DNA of 64,000 bases, taken from positions 124,974 to 188,973 of the forward strand of contig JAPUDO010000087.1 in assembly GCA_027493055.1 (NCBI GenBank), in the 5' to 3' direction. Below the pieces are notes generated by a model, which had not been told where the DNA came from, searched no databases, and saw only the letters and a program-made list of their open reading frames with translations. Both the position numbers and the translations under genes were made by a program. Source of the stretch: Niabella sp. (GTDB taxonomy: Bacteria; Bacteroidota; Bacteroidia; Chitinophagales; Chitinophagaceae). Every line of letters starts with the position of its first letter. Position 1 is the first letter of the stretch. This document shows positions 1 to 9,779 of this stretch, in pieces.

Positions 1-618
1 GCCCTGCAGCAATTAGGAACATTGGCTCCCGACCTGGTTTTTTTAGACATTGAAATGCCCCAGATGAATGGTTTTGAGCTGCTGGAACGTATAAACCCTA
101 TCCGTTTTAACGTGGTATTTGCTACCGCTTATAATGAATTTGCATTGAAAGCCTTTCGCTTTAGTGCCATGGACTACCTGGTGAAGCCTGTTAATAAGGA
201 AGAGCTGGACGATGTTATAGATAAAGCCGGTAAAAAACAATATTTACACAGCGCGCAGCTGCAACAGGCAAAGCAGCAGCTCAAACAGGGGCACATCAGC
301 AAATTAGCCATACCCGGCCTGCACCAGGTAACATTTATAGATATCAAAGATATTGCTTATGCCGAGGCCTCGGGAAACTATACCCATATTGTGCTTGCAG
401 ATAAGCAGAAGCATCTTGTAACACGAAAGCTCAAAGAATTGCAGGAAGTTTTGGAAGAGCAACATTTCTTACGCATACACCGCCAGTATATCATTAACCT
501 GAATATGGTTAAGGCGTTTAACCGGAATGAGAACCTGCTTACGCTTTCCACCGGTGATACAGTGCCTGTTTCGCGAAGCCAGCGGGACAGGCTGATAGAA
601 AGCTATGGATGGCTATAG
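1..618 (+). CDS. LytTR-family response regulator, 5' end missing
   Basis: DNA-binding response regulator, the output half of a two-component system whose kinase would lie to the left of the window. The reading frame is open from the first base, so the start is missing; 205 residues are visible. A receiver domain comes first: phospho-acceptor Asp16 in VFLDIEMP, the switch Thr in FATAYNEF and the conserved Lys in DYLVKPV. A LytTR DNA-binding domain follows from about residue 100 (AEASGNYTHI, then FLRIHRQYIIN). In Bacteroidota such regulators usually pair with a LytS/YehU-like membrane kinase. The target genes cannot be read from the sequence. Confidence 0.93.
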   Translation, partial: ALQQLGTLAPDLVFLDIEMPQMNGFELLERINPIRFNVVFATAYNEFALKAFRFSAMDYLVKPVNKEELDDVIDKAGKKQYLHSAQLQQAKQQLKQGHISKLAIPGLHQVTFIDIKDIAYAEASGNYTHIVLADKQKHLVTRKLKELQEVLEEQHFLRIHRQYIINLNMVKAFNRNENLLTLSTGDTVPVSRSQRDRLIESYGWL

Positions 619-688
619 TGTTGGAGAAGGGTTAGGAGAAGTCTCTTTTTCCCCTTTATACATATTACTCTGAGGCTATAAAATAAAA

Positions 689-712
689 GTGTGAGGCGTC
701 CTTGCCTCACAC
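689..712. terminator. Hairpin between convergent genes; TCCT-loop family
   Basis: A perfect 9-bp stem (GTGTGAGGC/GCCTCACAC) with loop GTCCTT. Read on the minus strand it is followed by TTTTATTTTA, so it probably ends gltD transcription. It shares its loop with hairpins near 15.5 kb and 57.0 kb. Confidence 0.6.
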
Positions 713-762
713 AGCTTTATTCTTTTGAGGGAACCTCCTCTTTTATAAACAATCCATTTCCC

Positions 763-2268
763 TTACTGAAATGACATCAGTATAGAGCTTTCTTTACTTT
801 CCAGTGCAGAGCTTCCCATAAGGTATTCATCTACTTTACGGGCGCATTCACGGCCTTCGCTGATAGCCCATACTACAAGGCTTTGCCCCCGGCGCATATC
901 ACCGGCCGTAAATACTTTGGATACATTGGTTTTATAATTGAACTCCGCGGCTTTCACGTTGCCCCTGTTATCAAGCTCTACGCCTAATTCTTCCAGCATT
1001 CCCGTATGTAACGGATGAACAAATCCCATTGCCAGCAGGGCTAATTCGCAGGGTAATTCCCGTTCGCTGCCGGGTACCTCGGTAAATTTAGCAGGCTGAC
1101 CCGGCGCAGGAGTTGTCCATTGCAGGTCTACTACTTTCAGGGCTTTCAGGTTGCCGTTCTCATCGCCAATAAACTCTTTGGTGGCAATGCTCCAATGCCT
1201 TTGTGCGCCCTCTTCATGGCTGGTAGTAGTTTTTAACAGCATGGGATAAGTGGGCCAGGGCATTAAATCTGTTCTCTCTTTGGGAGGCATAGGCAAAAGC
1301 TCAAACTGTGTTACAGATACTGCCTTATGGCGGTTACTGGTACCTACACAGTCACTGCCCGTATCACCGCCTCCTATTACCACTACGTTTTTACCGGTGG
1401 CCAGCAGCTCTTCAGTCAGTATATTGCTTTCAATATCACGATTCGCTAAAAAATCTTTACCGGCAACGCGTTTATTGTTTTGCTTTAAGAAATCCATTGC
1501 AAAATGAACACCGTTATATTCCCTGCCGGGTATAGGCAAATCGCGCGGGACGGTGCTGCCGCCGGCCAAAACAATAGCGTCATACTGACGCATCAGGTCA
1601 TTTACTTTTATGTTTTTGCCTACGTTGGCATGACATTTAAAAGTAACTCCCTCTTCCTGCATTAAAGCTATACGGCGGTCAATTACCCATTTTTCCAGCT
1701 TGAAATCGGGAATACCGTAACGTAATAAACCACCCGGTTGTTCATCACGCTCAAATACAGTAACCGTGTGACCCGCATAATTTAACTGTGCCGCAGCAGC
1801 AAGACCCGAAGGGCCGCTGCCGACAACCGCTACTTTTTTGCCGGTTCTTACGTTAGGCGCTTTCCTGGCAACAAAGCCTTTTTCAAATGCTATCTCTATA
1901 ATATGTTTTTCTATTTCTTCAATAGCTACCGGTGGCTGATTAATCCCTAATACACAGCTCATTTCGCAGGGCGCCGGGCAAATACGGCCGGTAAACTCGG
2001 GAAAATTGTTGGTTGATGTCAATATCTCATAAGCCTCACGATACTCTTTTCTATAAATAGCATCATTAAATTCGGGTATCACATTTCCTAAAGGACAACC
2101 ACTATGGCAAAAAGGAATACCACAATCCATACAGCGTGCTGCCTGGTGATTGAGTTTCTCTTCGGGAAATAGTTCTACAAATTCGCGATAGTCCTGAAGT
2201 CTTTCTTCTACCGGCTTTTTCGATGGAGTTTCTCTTGTAAATTCTAAAAATCCTGTTGGTTTACCCAT
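763..2268 (-). CDS. gltD: Glutamate synthase (NADPH) small subunit
   Basis: Supplies electrons from NADPH to the large subunit, which makes two glutamates from glutamine and 2-oxoglutarate in the cytoplasm. 501 residues, near the usual length. The N-terminal part carries the Fe-S cysteines ([14 protein letters not shown] and [11 protein letters not shown]). An FAD dinucleotide fold follows ([14 protein letters not shown], then GGLLRYGIP), then a second fold for NADPH ([13 protein letters not shown]). The C-terminal [17 protein letters not shown] is typical of the family. It lies downstream of gltB on the same strand with a 75-base gap, so the two probably share a transcript. Confidence 0.97.
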   Translation of the reverse strand: MGKPTGFLEFTRETPSKKPVEERLQDYREFVELFPEEKLNHQAARCMDCGIPFCHSGCPLGNVIPEFNDAIYRKEYREAYEILTSTNNFPEFTGRICPAPCEMSCVLGINQPPVAIEEIEKHIIEIAFEKGFVARKAPNVRTGKKVAVVGSGPSGLAAAAQLNYAGHTVTVFERDEQPGGLLRYGIPDFKLEKWVIDRRIALMQEEGVTFKCHANVGKNIKVNDLMRQYDAIVLAGGSTVPRDLPIPGREYNGVHFAMDFLKQNNKRVAGKDFLANRDIESNILTEELLATGKNVVVIGGGDTGSDCVGTSNRHKAVSVTQFELLPMPPKERTDLMPWPTYPMLLKTTTSHEEGAQRHWSIATKEFIGDENGNLKALKVVDLQWTTPAPGQPAKFTEVPGSERELPCELALLAMGFVHPLHTGMLEELGVELDNRGNVKAAEFNYKTNVSKVFTAGDMRRGQSLVVWAISEGRECARKVDEYLMGSSALESKESSILMSFQ

Positions 2269-2283
2269 TGTAATTATTTCTGA

Positions 2284-2338
2284 TTTATAATTTCTGATTT
2301 GAGATTAAATTTCAAATCATTAAATCTCAAATTATAAA
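2284..2338. repeat. AT-rich inverted repeat between gltB and gltD
   Basis: TTTATAA and TTTGAGATT on the left are matched in reverse by AATCTCAAA and TTATAAA on the right, with a short unpaired offset in the left arm. It fills nearly the whole gap. It could be a weak processing or attenuation structure or a dispersed repeat; no U-run follows it. Confidence 0.4.
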
Positions 2339-2343
2339 TTGTT

Positions 2344-5300
2344 TTAAGCTATTTGTTTTTGTGCCACTTTAGCCTGCATAATTTTTTTGTATTCGCTTGG
2401 ATATACTTTTACAAAATTCTTAAGCTGGTTTTCGAAATCGTCTAAAACGAACCGGGCTACGGTACTATCGGTATATTGATAATGCTTTTCTATTTGTTGT
2501 TGCAGGAAAGCTGCGTCTTCTGCATCCACAGGATCCAGCTCAACCATTTCCATATTACAGTTACCGGCAAACTTTTGAGCAGCATCATAAATGTATGCAA
2601 TACCACCGCTCATGCCTGCAGCAAAATTACGGCCGGTAGGACCAAGTATGATAGCGCGCCCGCCGGTCATATATTCACAACCATGGTCGCCCACACCTTC
2701 TACAATCATGGTAGCGCCGGAGTTACGTACGGCAAACCTTTCACCGGCTTTACCACGGATATAAGCCTCGCCGCTTGTTGCACCATAGAAAGCTACGTTA
2801 CCTATAAGACTGTTTTCTTCAGGAACAAAACCTGCATTTTTATCCGGATAGATAATCAGCCTGGCGCCGCTTAATCCCTTGCCAAAATAATCATTGGCAT
2901 CTCCTTCAAGTTCCAGCGTAATCCCCTTGTTACAGAAAGCGCCAAAACTTTGACCGGCAGTGCCTTTTAACTGGATGTGAATGGTATCTTCTGGCAGGCC
3001 TGCATCCCTGTATTTTTTGGTAAGCTCATGAGATAAAATAGTACCCGCTGCGCGATCTGTATTTACGATATCAAATGAGGCTTTTACCGGCGTACCATTT
3101 TCCAGGGCCGGCTTAGCTGCTTCAATGAACTTCCAGTCGATAATATCATCTAAACCATGATCCTGCGCTTCATAGTGGTAAATACCTACTCCTTCCTCTG
3201 CTGGTTCTTTATAAAGAACAGGAGAAAGATCTAACCCTTTATACTTCCAGTGATCAACGCCCTCTCTTATTTTCAGTTCATCTACCTGACCTACCATTTC
3301 ATTAACCGTTCTGAAACCCAGTTCGGCCATCAGTTCACGCATTTCCTGTGTGATGAATTTGAAGAAATTTACCACATGATCTGCGTTACCACTAAAGCGT
3401 TTTCTTAATTCAGGGTCCTGTGTAGCCACGCCTACAGGGCAGGTATTCAGGTGGCATTTACGCATCATGATACAACCTTCTACTACAAGTGCTGCGGTAG
3501 CAATACCCCACTCTTCGGCGCCTAATAACGTGGCAATCACAATATCACGGCCTGAACGCATCTGTCCATCAGTTTGTAAAACCACACGGCTGCGTAATTT
3601 ATTTTTTACAAGGGTTTGCTGCGCTTCTGCAACGCCCAACTCCCAGGGTAAACCTGCATGGCGAATGGAACTTAGCGGCGATGCACCTGTGCCACCATCA
3701 TGGCCGGCAATCAGTACTACATCAGCTTTTGCTTTTGTAACACCTGCGGCAATGGTACCCACTCCCGCCTTACTCACCAGCTTCACATTAATACGTGCAT
3801 GGCGGTTAGCATGTTTGAGATCGAATATCAATTGTGCCAGATCCTCAATAGAATAAATATCGTGGTGAGGAGGCGGAGAGATCAGCCCTACACCCGGAGT
3901 AGAGTGCCTTGTACGGCCGATCCAGTCATCTACTTTATGGCCGGGAAGCTGCCCACCCTCCCCGGGCTTTGCTCCTTGTGCCATTTTTATCTGCAGCTCA
4001 TCCGCTTCTGTTAAATATAAACTGGTAACGCCAAAACGTCCGCTGGCCACCTGCTTGATAGCACTGCGCATACTATCGCCATTTTCCAATGGGGTATAGC
4101 GTGCTTCATCTTCACCACCTTCACCGGTATTACTTTTACCACCCAGGCGGTTCATTGCAATAGCCAGGGTAGTATGCGCTTCCCAGCTGATGGAACCAAA
4201 GCTCATAGCGCCGGTAGCAAATCTTTTATAAATATTTTCTGCCGGTTCTACTTCATCAATAGAAATAGAAGGGCGGCTGCGTTTAAAGTCGAACAGGCTG
4301 CGGATGGTGATTGCCTTTTGACCCTGTTCATCAATCAGCTTCGTGTATTTTTTAAAGGTGTTGTAATCCCCCATCCTTGTTGAATACTGCAATAAATGAA
4401 TGGTTTGCGGATTAAACATGTGCGCTTCTCCTTTACGCTTCCATTGATAGAACCCTCCGGTGGGTAACAGGTCCACAGGCAGTTGCTTGCGTGTAAAGCT
4501 GAAATGATGCTTTGCCAGCGCCTCCCGGGCAATTTCGTCAAGGCCCATACCCTCAATACGGGAGGTAGCATTGGTGAAGTAATTATTCACTACCTCTTTA
4601 TTAAGACCAATAATTTCAAAAATCTGGGCACCCTGGTAAGACTGAAGCGTGGAGATACCCATTTTGGAGAAAACCTTCAGCAATCCGTCACTTACTGCTT
4701 TGATATAATTTTTATGCAGTTCATCTACTGATTTATCAGACTTTATTTTACCTGTTTCTTTTAACAGTTTAATAGTTGAGAAAGCGAGGTAAGGATTAAT
4801 TGCCGTAGCGCCAAAGCCCAGCAGACATGCAAAATGATGTACTTCCCATACATCTCCGGCCTCTACAACAATACCCACTTTACCACGCAAGCCTTTTCTT
4901 GTTAAGTGGTGATGCACAGCAGACACGGCCAGCAAAGAGGGAATAGCAGCGTGATCGCCATCAATGGCCCTGTCCTGCAATACCAGTACTTCAAAGCCGT
5001 CGTTCACGGCATCCTCTGCATAACGGCAGAGCCTGTCCAGCGCGCGGCGCATGGAGCCAGGTTTTCCATCAGCTACAAAATAACACTGTATCGTTTTAGC
5101 CTGGAAGCTGCCGGTATCAATACTTCTCAGCGTTTCCAATTCGTAATTGGTAAGCACCGGCTGTTTTAGTGCTACAACGTGGCAGTCTTTTTCATCTTCT
5201 ATTAATAAGCTGCCATTGTTCCCTACAAAGGTAGCCAATGACATTACCATTCTTTCCCTGATAGGATCAATAGGCGGGTTAGTTACCTGTGCAAATAACT

Positions 5301-6858
5301 GCTTGAAATAGTAACTTAAATGCTGCGGCTGATCGCTCAAAACAGCAAGTGGTGTATCCACACCCATAGATCCGATAGGCTCTTTACCATCGGTAGCCAT
5401 AGGCGTAATAAGGTTCTCTACATCTTCTGATGTATAGCCAAACGCTTTCTGGTATTTGAAGATCTGGTCTGCTCCCAGGTCGCTGAACATTACACGGGGT
5501 TCAGGCAGCTCATTTAAGCGTATTTTATATTGGTTTAACCAATCTCCATAAGGTTTTTTTGAACAGATGTCCTGCTTTAGCTCCTCATCACTAATAATAC
5601 GGCCCTGCTCCATATCTACCAGGAACATTTTACCCGGCTGCAGCCTTCCTTTTTCTTTGATGATACTCTGGTCAATAGGTAAAGCGCCGGTTTCGGAACC
5701 CATGATTACACGACCATCTGTAGTAACGCAATAGCGTGAAGGGCGGAGGCCGTTTCTGTCTAAAGTAGCCCCGATTATTTTTCCATCGGTAAATGAAATG
5801 GAAGCCGGACCATCCCAGGGTTCCATTAAACAGGCATGGAACTCATAGAACGCTTTTTTAACAGGATCCATTTCTTCATTACCATCCCAGGCTTCAGGGA
5901 TCAACATCATCATTACATGTGGCAGCGGACGGCCTGTTAAAGCCAGCAGCTCTACCATATTATCCAGGCAGGCTGAGTCACTCTGGTCATTGCTTACAAT
6001 AGGAACCAGCATGTCCATTTCTTCTTCTGTGAACAATGGCGATTCAAAGCTGGATTCGGCAGAACGCAGCCAGTTCAGGTTTCCCTGCAAGGTATTGATC
6101 TCACCATTATGCGCTATGAAACGGAATGGCTGGGCCAATCTCCATGAAGGAAAGGTATTAGTAGCAAATCTTGAATGCACCAAACCAAATGCACTTACGG
6201 CACGTTTATCAGAAAGATCGTTATAATATTCACGCACCTGGTGGCTGGTTAACTGGCCTTTATATATCAAAGTACGGCAGGACAGTGAAGAAATATAAAA
6301 CCCTACAGCGTCCTTCTTTACGGCATTGCCGGTTATGTGTGTAGCATATTTTCGTAAAACAAAAAGTTTTCTTTCAAACTCGATGGCTGTTTCCACGCCG
6401 GCAGGACGCTCAATGAAAACCTGTTCAACAGCTGGTTCTACGCTCAATGCACTGGGGCCAATACCTGAATTAGTGACAGGCACTTTACGCCAGTGGATAA
6501 CACGCATCCCCATTTTTTCTGCTGCGCGATTAAAGATCTCGCGGCACTCTTCCCGCACCCTCAATTCCATTGGGAAGAAAACCATCCCAACGGCATATGC
6601 TTCAATGGCAGGAAGCGTGATGCCCAAATGAAGTAATTCATCATAAAAAAACTCATGAGGAATCTGGATCATAATTCCTGCGCCATCACCAGTATTGGCT
6701 TCGCATCCGCAGGCTCCCCTGTGCTCCATGTTCTCAAGAATAGTGAGCGCGTCTGAAATGGTCTGATGGTTTTTGTTGCCTTTAATATTGGCAACGAAAC
6801 CAATTCCACACGCATCACGCTCAAAAGATGGGTCATAAAGACCTTTGTTTTCTGTCAT
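2344..6858 (-). CDS. gltB: Glutamate synthase large subunit
   Basis: Catalytic subunit of NADPH-GOGAT: releases ammonia from glutamine, channels it to 2-oxoglutarate and reduces the imine on FMN. 1504 residues, full length. Cys17 in FERDACGIGF is the glutaminase nucleophile, so a short propeptide is expected to be removed. The FMN-binding synthase domain is central (GGEDEARY, KPGEGGQLPG, GHDGGTGASPL). The 3Fe-4S cluster ligands are in CIMMRKCHLNTCPVGV (C-x5-C-x4-C). The C-terminal GXGXG helix domain includes GGRAIILGPTGRNFAAGMSG. The AT-rich 220 bases upstream presumably hold the promoter; no clear TAnnTTTG box was found there. Confidence 0.98.
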   Translation of the reverse strand: MTENKGLYDPSFERDACGIGFVANIKGNKNHQTISDALTILENMEHRGACGCEANTGDGAGIMIQIPHEFFYDELLHLGITLPAIEAYAVGMVFFPMELRVREECREIFNRAAEKMGMRVIHWRKVPVTNSGIGPSALSVEPAVEQVFIERPAGVETAIEFERKLFVLRKYATHITGNAVKKDAVGFYISSLSCRTLIYKGQLTSHQVREYYNDLSDKRAVSAFGLVHSRFATNTFPSWRLAQPFRFIAHNGEINTLQGNLNWLRSAESSFESPLFTEEEMDMLVPIVSNDQSDSACLDNMVELLALTGRPLPHVMMMLIPEAWDGNEEMDPVKKAFYEFHACLMEPWDGPASISFTDGKIIGATLDRNGLRPSRYCVTTDGRVIMGSETGALPIDQSIIKEKGRLQPGKMFLVDMEQGRIISDEELKQDICSKKPYGDWLNQYKIRLNELPEPRVMFSDLGADQIFKYQKAFGYTSEDVENLITPMATDGKEPIGSMGVDTPLAVLSDQPQHLSYYFKQLFAQVTNPPIDPIRERMVMSLATFVGNNGSLLIEDEKDCHVVALKQPVLTNYELETLRSIDTGSFQAKTIQCYFVADGKPGSMRRALDRLCRYAEDAVNDGFEVLVLQDRAIDGDHAAIPSLLAVSAVHHHLTRKGLRGKVGIVVEAGDVWEVHHFACLLGFGATAINPYLAFSTIKLLKETGKIKSDKSVDELHKNYIKAVSDGLLKVFSKMGISTLQSYQGAQIFEIIGLNKEVVNNYFTNATSRIEGMGLDEIAREALAKHHFSFTRKQLPVDLLPTGGFYQWKRKGEAHMFNPQTIHLLQYSTRMGDYNTFKKYTKLIDEQGQKAITIRSLFDFKRSRPSISIDEVEPAENIYKRFATGAMSFGSISWEAHTTLAIAMNRLGGKSNTGEGGEDEARYTPLENGDSMRSAIKQVASGRFGVTSLYLTEADELQIKMAQGAKPGEGGQLPGHKVDDWIGRTRHSTPGVGLISPPPHHDIYSIEDLAQLIFDLKHANRHARINVKLVSKAGVGTIAAGVTKAKADVVLIAGHDGGTGASPLSSIRHAGLPWELGVAEAQQTLVKNKLRSRVVLQTDGQMRSGRDIVIATLLGAEEWGIATAALVVEGCIMMRKCHLNTCPVGVATQDPELRKRFSGNADHVVNFFKFITQEMRELMAELGFRTVNEMVGQVDELKIREGVDHWKYKGLDLSPVLYKEPAEEGVGIYHYEAQDHGLDDIIDWKFIEAAKPALENGTPVKASFDIVNTDRAAGTILSHELTKKYRDAGLPEDTIHIQLKGTAGQSFGAFCNKGITLELEGDANDYFGKGLSGARLIIYPDKNAGFVPEENSLIGNVAFYGATSGEAYIRGKAGERFAVRNSGATMIVEGVGDHGCEYMTGGRAIILGPTGRNFAAGMSGGIAYIYDAAQKFAGNCNMEMVELDPVDAEDAAFLQQQIEKHYQYTDSTVARFVLDDFENQLKNFVKVYPSEYKKIMQAKVAQKQIA

Positions 6859-7080
6859 AGTTCCTTATAAAAAATTTATAAAAATTTTGGTTTTTCAATA
6901 TGGAGAAGACAATCGAGAGCCGTGTAAATTAATCAAAAAAATTGGAAATTTGACAAAATTGTGACACGGAAGAGATAAAATTATCATTTATCTAAAATTT
7001 TTTAAAAATAATTAGATATTATTTAATTTTTATACCGCCGCTACAGGCAATAATATTTGTAATAATATGATCATCTTATA

Positions 7081-8331
7081 TTATACCAGGTAACTAAATA
7101 ACGCATCATCTTTATTAAGCTCTGTATAGCTGATATGATGCAGTTGCATGCTGCTGATCAGTTGCTGATAGTCATTTTTATTTTTAAGCTCGATACCAAC
7201 AAGCGCGGGCCCGCTTTCTTTATTGGTTTTCTGCATGTATTCAAACCTTGTAATATCATCATCAGGCCCTAATACATTACTTACAAAATTTTTTAAAGCA
7301 CCAGGCCGCTGCGCAAAATCTATCAAAAAATAATGCTTTAACCCTTCATATTGCAGGCTGCGCTCTTTTATTTCCTGCATACGGTCTATATCATTATTGC
7401 TGCCACTTACTATGCAAACTATATTTTTACCTTTAATAGCATCTCCGAGGAAACTCAGCGCTGCAATGGAAAGCGCTCCAGCCGGCTCCACCACTATAGC
7501 ATCTTTGTTATACAATTCCAGTATGGTGGTACATATTTTGCCTTCGGGAACCAGGATTACTTTATCCAAAACCTGCTTACATATATCAAAAGTAATATCT
7601 CCTACACGCTTTACAGCGGCACCGTCTACAAAGCGGTCGATACTGTTCAATGCTAGAGGATAACCTGCTTTCAGCGCTTCAGTCATGGAAGGTGCTCCTT
7701 CCGGCTCTGCACCAATGATTTTCGTAGCCTGACTTACCGCTTTTATAAAGCTGCCAACACCTGCGCATAATCCGCCACCGCCGATAGGAACAATCACATA
7801 GTCAATATTTTTCAGTTGCTCATAAATCTCGTAGCCAACGGTAGCCTGCCCTTCTATTACTTTTTCATCATCAAACGGGTGCACAAAGGTCATATTATTC
7901 TCTGCGGTAAACTTAATTGCCGCGCTGGCGCAGTCATCATAAGTATCACCGGTTAATATGATATCAATATTATCTTCTCCAAACATTTCTGTTTGTGTTA
8001 TTTTTTGTTTGGGCGTAATAGAGGGCATAAAGATGGTGCCCTTTATATTTAAGGCCTTGCAGCTAAACGCAAAGCCCTGCGCATGGTTTCCGGCACTGGC
8101 GCACACCACGCCACATTCCAGCTTTTCTTTGGGAAGGCTGCTCATCATATTATACGCACCACGCAGCTTGTAAGAGCGCACTAACTGGAGGTCTTCCCGT
8201 TTTAAGTAAACATTAGCTTCAAACTGACGGCTTAAAACAGTATTTAATTGTAAGGGCGTTTGTAAAACTATGGATTGTAAACGTTGTGCTGCTGACTGAA
8301 CTGATTGGACACTCAGGGAATTGGATCGCAT
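7081..8331 (-). CDS. ilvA: Threonine ammonia-lyase (threonine dehydratase)
   Basis: PLP enzyme that converts threonine to 2-oxobutanoate, the first step toward isoleucine. The preferred start is the ATG giving MRSNSLSVQ (416 residues): a 12-codon longer start would lie inside a good -7 promoter box, and this start gives the usual family length of just over 400. PLP Lys55 is in VRSYKLRGAYN and the phosphate-binding loop is IGGGGLCAG. The last 90 residues (HYFLIDFAQRPGALKNF onward) form one ACT-like regulatory domain, so allosteric control by isoleucine is likely from family knowledge. It stands alone, 7 kb from the ilv operon it serves. Confidence 0.95.
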   Translation of the reverse strand: MRSNSLSVQSVQSAAQRLQSIVLQTPLQLNTVLSRQFEANVYLKREDLQLVRSYKLRGAYNMMSSLPKEKLECGVVCASAGNHAQGFAFSCKALNIKGTIFMPSITPKQKITQTEMFGEDNIDIILTGDTYDDCASAAIKFTAENNMTFVHPFDDEKVIEGQATVGYEIYEQLKNIDYVIVPIGGGGLCAGVGSFIKAVSQATKIIGAEPEGAPSMTEALKAGYPLALNSIDRFVDGAAVKRVGDITFDICKQVLDKVILVPEGKICTTILELYNKDAIVVEPAGALSIAALSFLGDAIKGKNIVCIVSGSNNDIDRMQEIKERSLQYEGLKHYFLIDFAQRPGALKNFVSNVLGPDDDITRFEYMQKTNKESGPALVGIELKNKNDYQQLISSMQLHHISYTELNKDDALFSYLV

Positions 8332-8364
8332 AAAACATTTTATTGCTCTGACTAAAATAAAGTA

Positions 8365-8372
8365 CAAAAATA
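8365..8372 (-). promoter_or_regulatory. -7 promoter box for ilvA
   Basis: Reads TATTTTTG on the minus strand, a full match to the Bacteroidota -7 consensus TAnnTTTG, 33 bases before the chosen ilvA start. No convincing -33 TTTG was found at the expected distance. Confidence 0.5.
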
Positions 8373-8459
8373 CAAATTATGAATGGAGTGAAAATAATAC
8401 TTCAGGGAAACTCTAATATACACTTCCTACAAAATAATCATATATAAGAACAGATCCGT

Positions 8460-8467
8460 TATCTTTG
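8460..8467 (+). promoter_or_regulatory. -7 promoter box for the secreted protein gene
   Basis: TATCTTTG matches TAnnTTTG and lies 37 bases before the ATG. It is back to back with the ilvA box, so the gap holds divergent promoters. The -33 element is not clear. Confidence 0.5.
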
Positions 8468-8504
8468 GCCACCATATTGATTCTAAACCAACTTAAAGCC
8501 CTTT

Positions 8505-9656
8505 ATGTCCAAAATGCCTCTAACCAATGCTTTACATTTTTATTGCAAACTGTATAAACTAAGCGTATTTATTATTATTATTATTGGATCTGCCAACGCT
8601 CAAACTATTGGATTTGGAGACCGCGGATTCAGCAGGGGGCAGGTAATACCTGCTAACCACCAGTTCCCGCTCGGAACTAAATTTGTAAATATCTATGTTG
8701 GTAACCTCAATGGAACTACACCTTCTCCTGATGGTGCTTTATACTATATACCGCAAGAAGGTTTATCGCAACAAACGGATGGCTGGTTTATGGAGCCAAC
8801 TGTATTTAATGACGGGGGATTTGCTACTATAACCTGGGTAAACAGTATCAACAGTCTGTATTTTGACCCTAAGGCCCTTATTATTAAGACTACTGATGGT
8901 TCACCCTTTAAGTTTATAAGCTTTAAAGCCCATGACGCCCAATGGCAAACATGGGGAAACTATCTCACAGTTATCGGATATAACAATGGCGTACAAGCCG
9001 TATCAGAGAATGTCATTTTAGCTTCTCATGTTGCGCCATGGTATTCAACTGTTACGCTTACAGCAGCCGGTTTTGGAAGTGTAGATGAAGTTCGGATTAT
9101 ATATAATACAAATAACCCGGAATTTATAAGCAATAACAATCCCGATGCGAACGGGCTGTATCACTCTTTTGATACTTTTATTTTTGACGCAGTTTTACCT
9201 GTTACATTTGGCCCGGTAAATGCTGAAATCATTAATGAGCAATTACGTGTTTCATGGAATACTATATCAGAAACCAACAACAAGCATTTTGAAATTGAAA
9301 TTTCAAAAAATGGTGAAGATTTTGTTACTATGGCGAAAGTAATTTCAAAAGCTAATAAAGGTAATTCTTCAACACCCCTTCAATATGAAATATCCATTGG
9401 TACTGCAACGGCCGGTGCTTTATTAGGATTCGGAGCTTTGTCTTTATTGTTCTCTGTACTGCCTATAAAAAGCAGGAAAGCACAAATAGCATTGACTACA
9501 GGCCTTTTGACTATAGCATCATATGGATGCTACAAAAATGATAATAGCCTTGCAGGTATTGACGGGGGAAAAATTTATCTACGCATTGCCCAGGTTGATA
9601 AGGATGGCACAACATCTTACAGTAAAATAATTATTGTAAATACAGCCAACCGCTAA
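8505..9656 (+). CDS. Secreted protein with a split C-terminal domain
   Basis: Function not recognised. 383 residues. The N-terminus has a hydrophobic run (LSVFIIIIIGSANAQ) that reads as a signal peptide ending at AQ. The body is beta-rich and resembles an ordinary Bacteroidota surface protein. From about residue 235 comes the widespread C-terminal pattern (LRVSWNTISETNNKHFEIE, SKNGEDFVTM). Its second half (IYLRIAQVDKDGTTSYSKI) is recognisable, but about 55 residues separate the halves and contain two hydrophobic stretches (ALLGFGALSLLFSVLPI and ALTTGLLTIASYGCY). The gene has its own promoter box and terminator, so it is probably monocistronic. Surface or envelope location is inferred. Confidence 0.8.
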   Translation: MSKMPLTNALHFYCKLYKLSVFIIIIIGSANAQTIGFGDRGFSRGQVIPANHQFPLGTKFVNIYVGNLNGTTPSPDGALYYIPQEGLSQQTDGWFMEPTVFNDGGFATITWVNSINSLYFDPKALIIKTTDGSPFKFISFKAHDAQWQTWGNYLTVIGYNNGVQAVSENVILASHVAPWYSTVTLTAAGFGSVDEVRIIYNTNNPEFISNNNPDANGLYHSFDTFIFDAVLPVTFGPVNAEIINEQLRVSWNTISETNNKHFEIEISKNGEDFVTMAKVISKANKGNSSTPLQYEISIGTATAGALLGFGALSLLFSVLPIKSRKAQIALTTGLLTIASYGCYKNDNSLAGIDGGKIYLRIAQVDKDGTTSYSKIIIVNTANR

Positions 9657-9676
9657 CAAATGGCATAACTGATATT

Positions 9677-9720
9677 AAAAGCATTGTTTCCCAAATTAGA
9701 GAGATAATGCTTTTGATTTT
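9677..9720 (+). terminator. Terminator after the secreted protein gene
   Basis: AAAAGCATT and AATGCTTTT pair across a 20-base loop and are followed by GATTTTT. The loop is long, so strength is uncertain. Confidence 0.5.
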
Positions 9721-9779
9721 TAAATAGGAAAATTACCGGATATTAGCAGTTATTATTCCTTTACCAAGCTTTTATAAAA

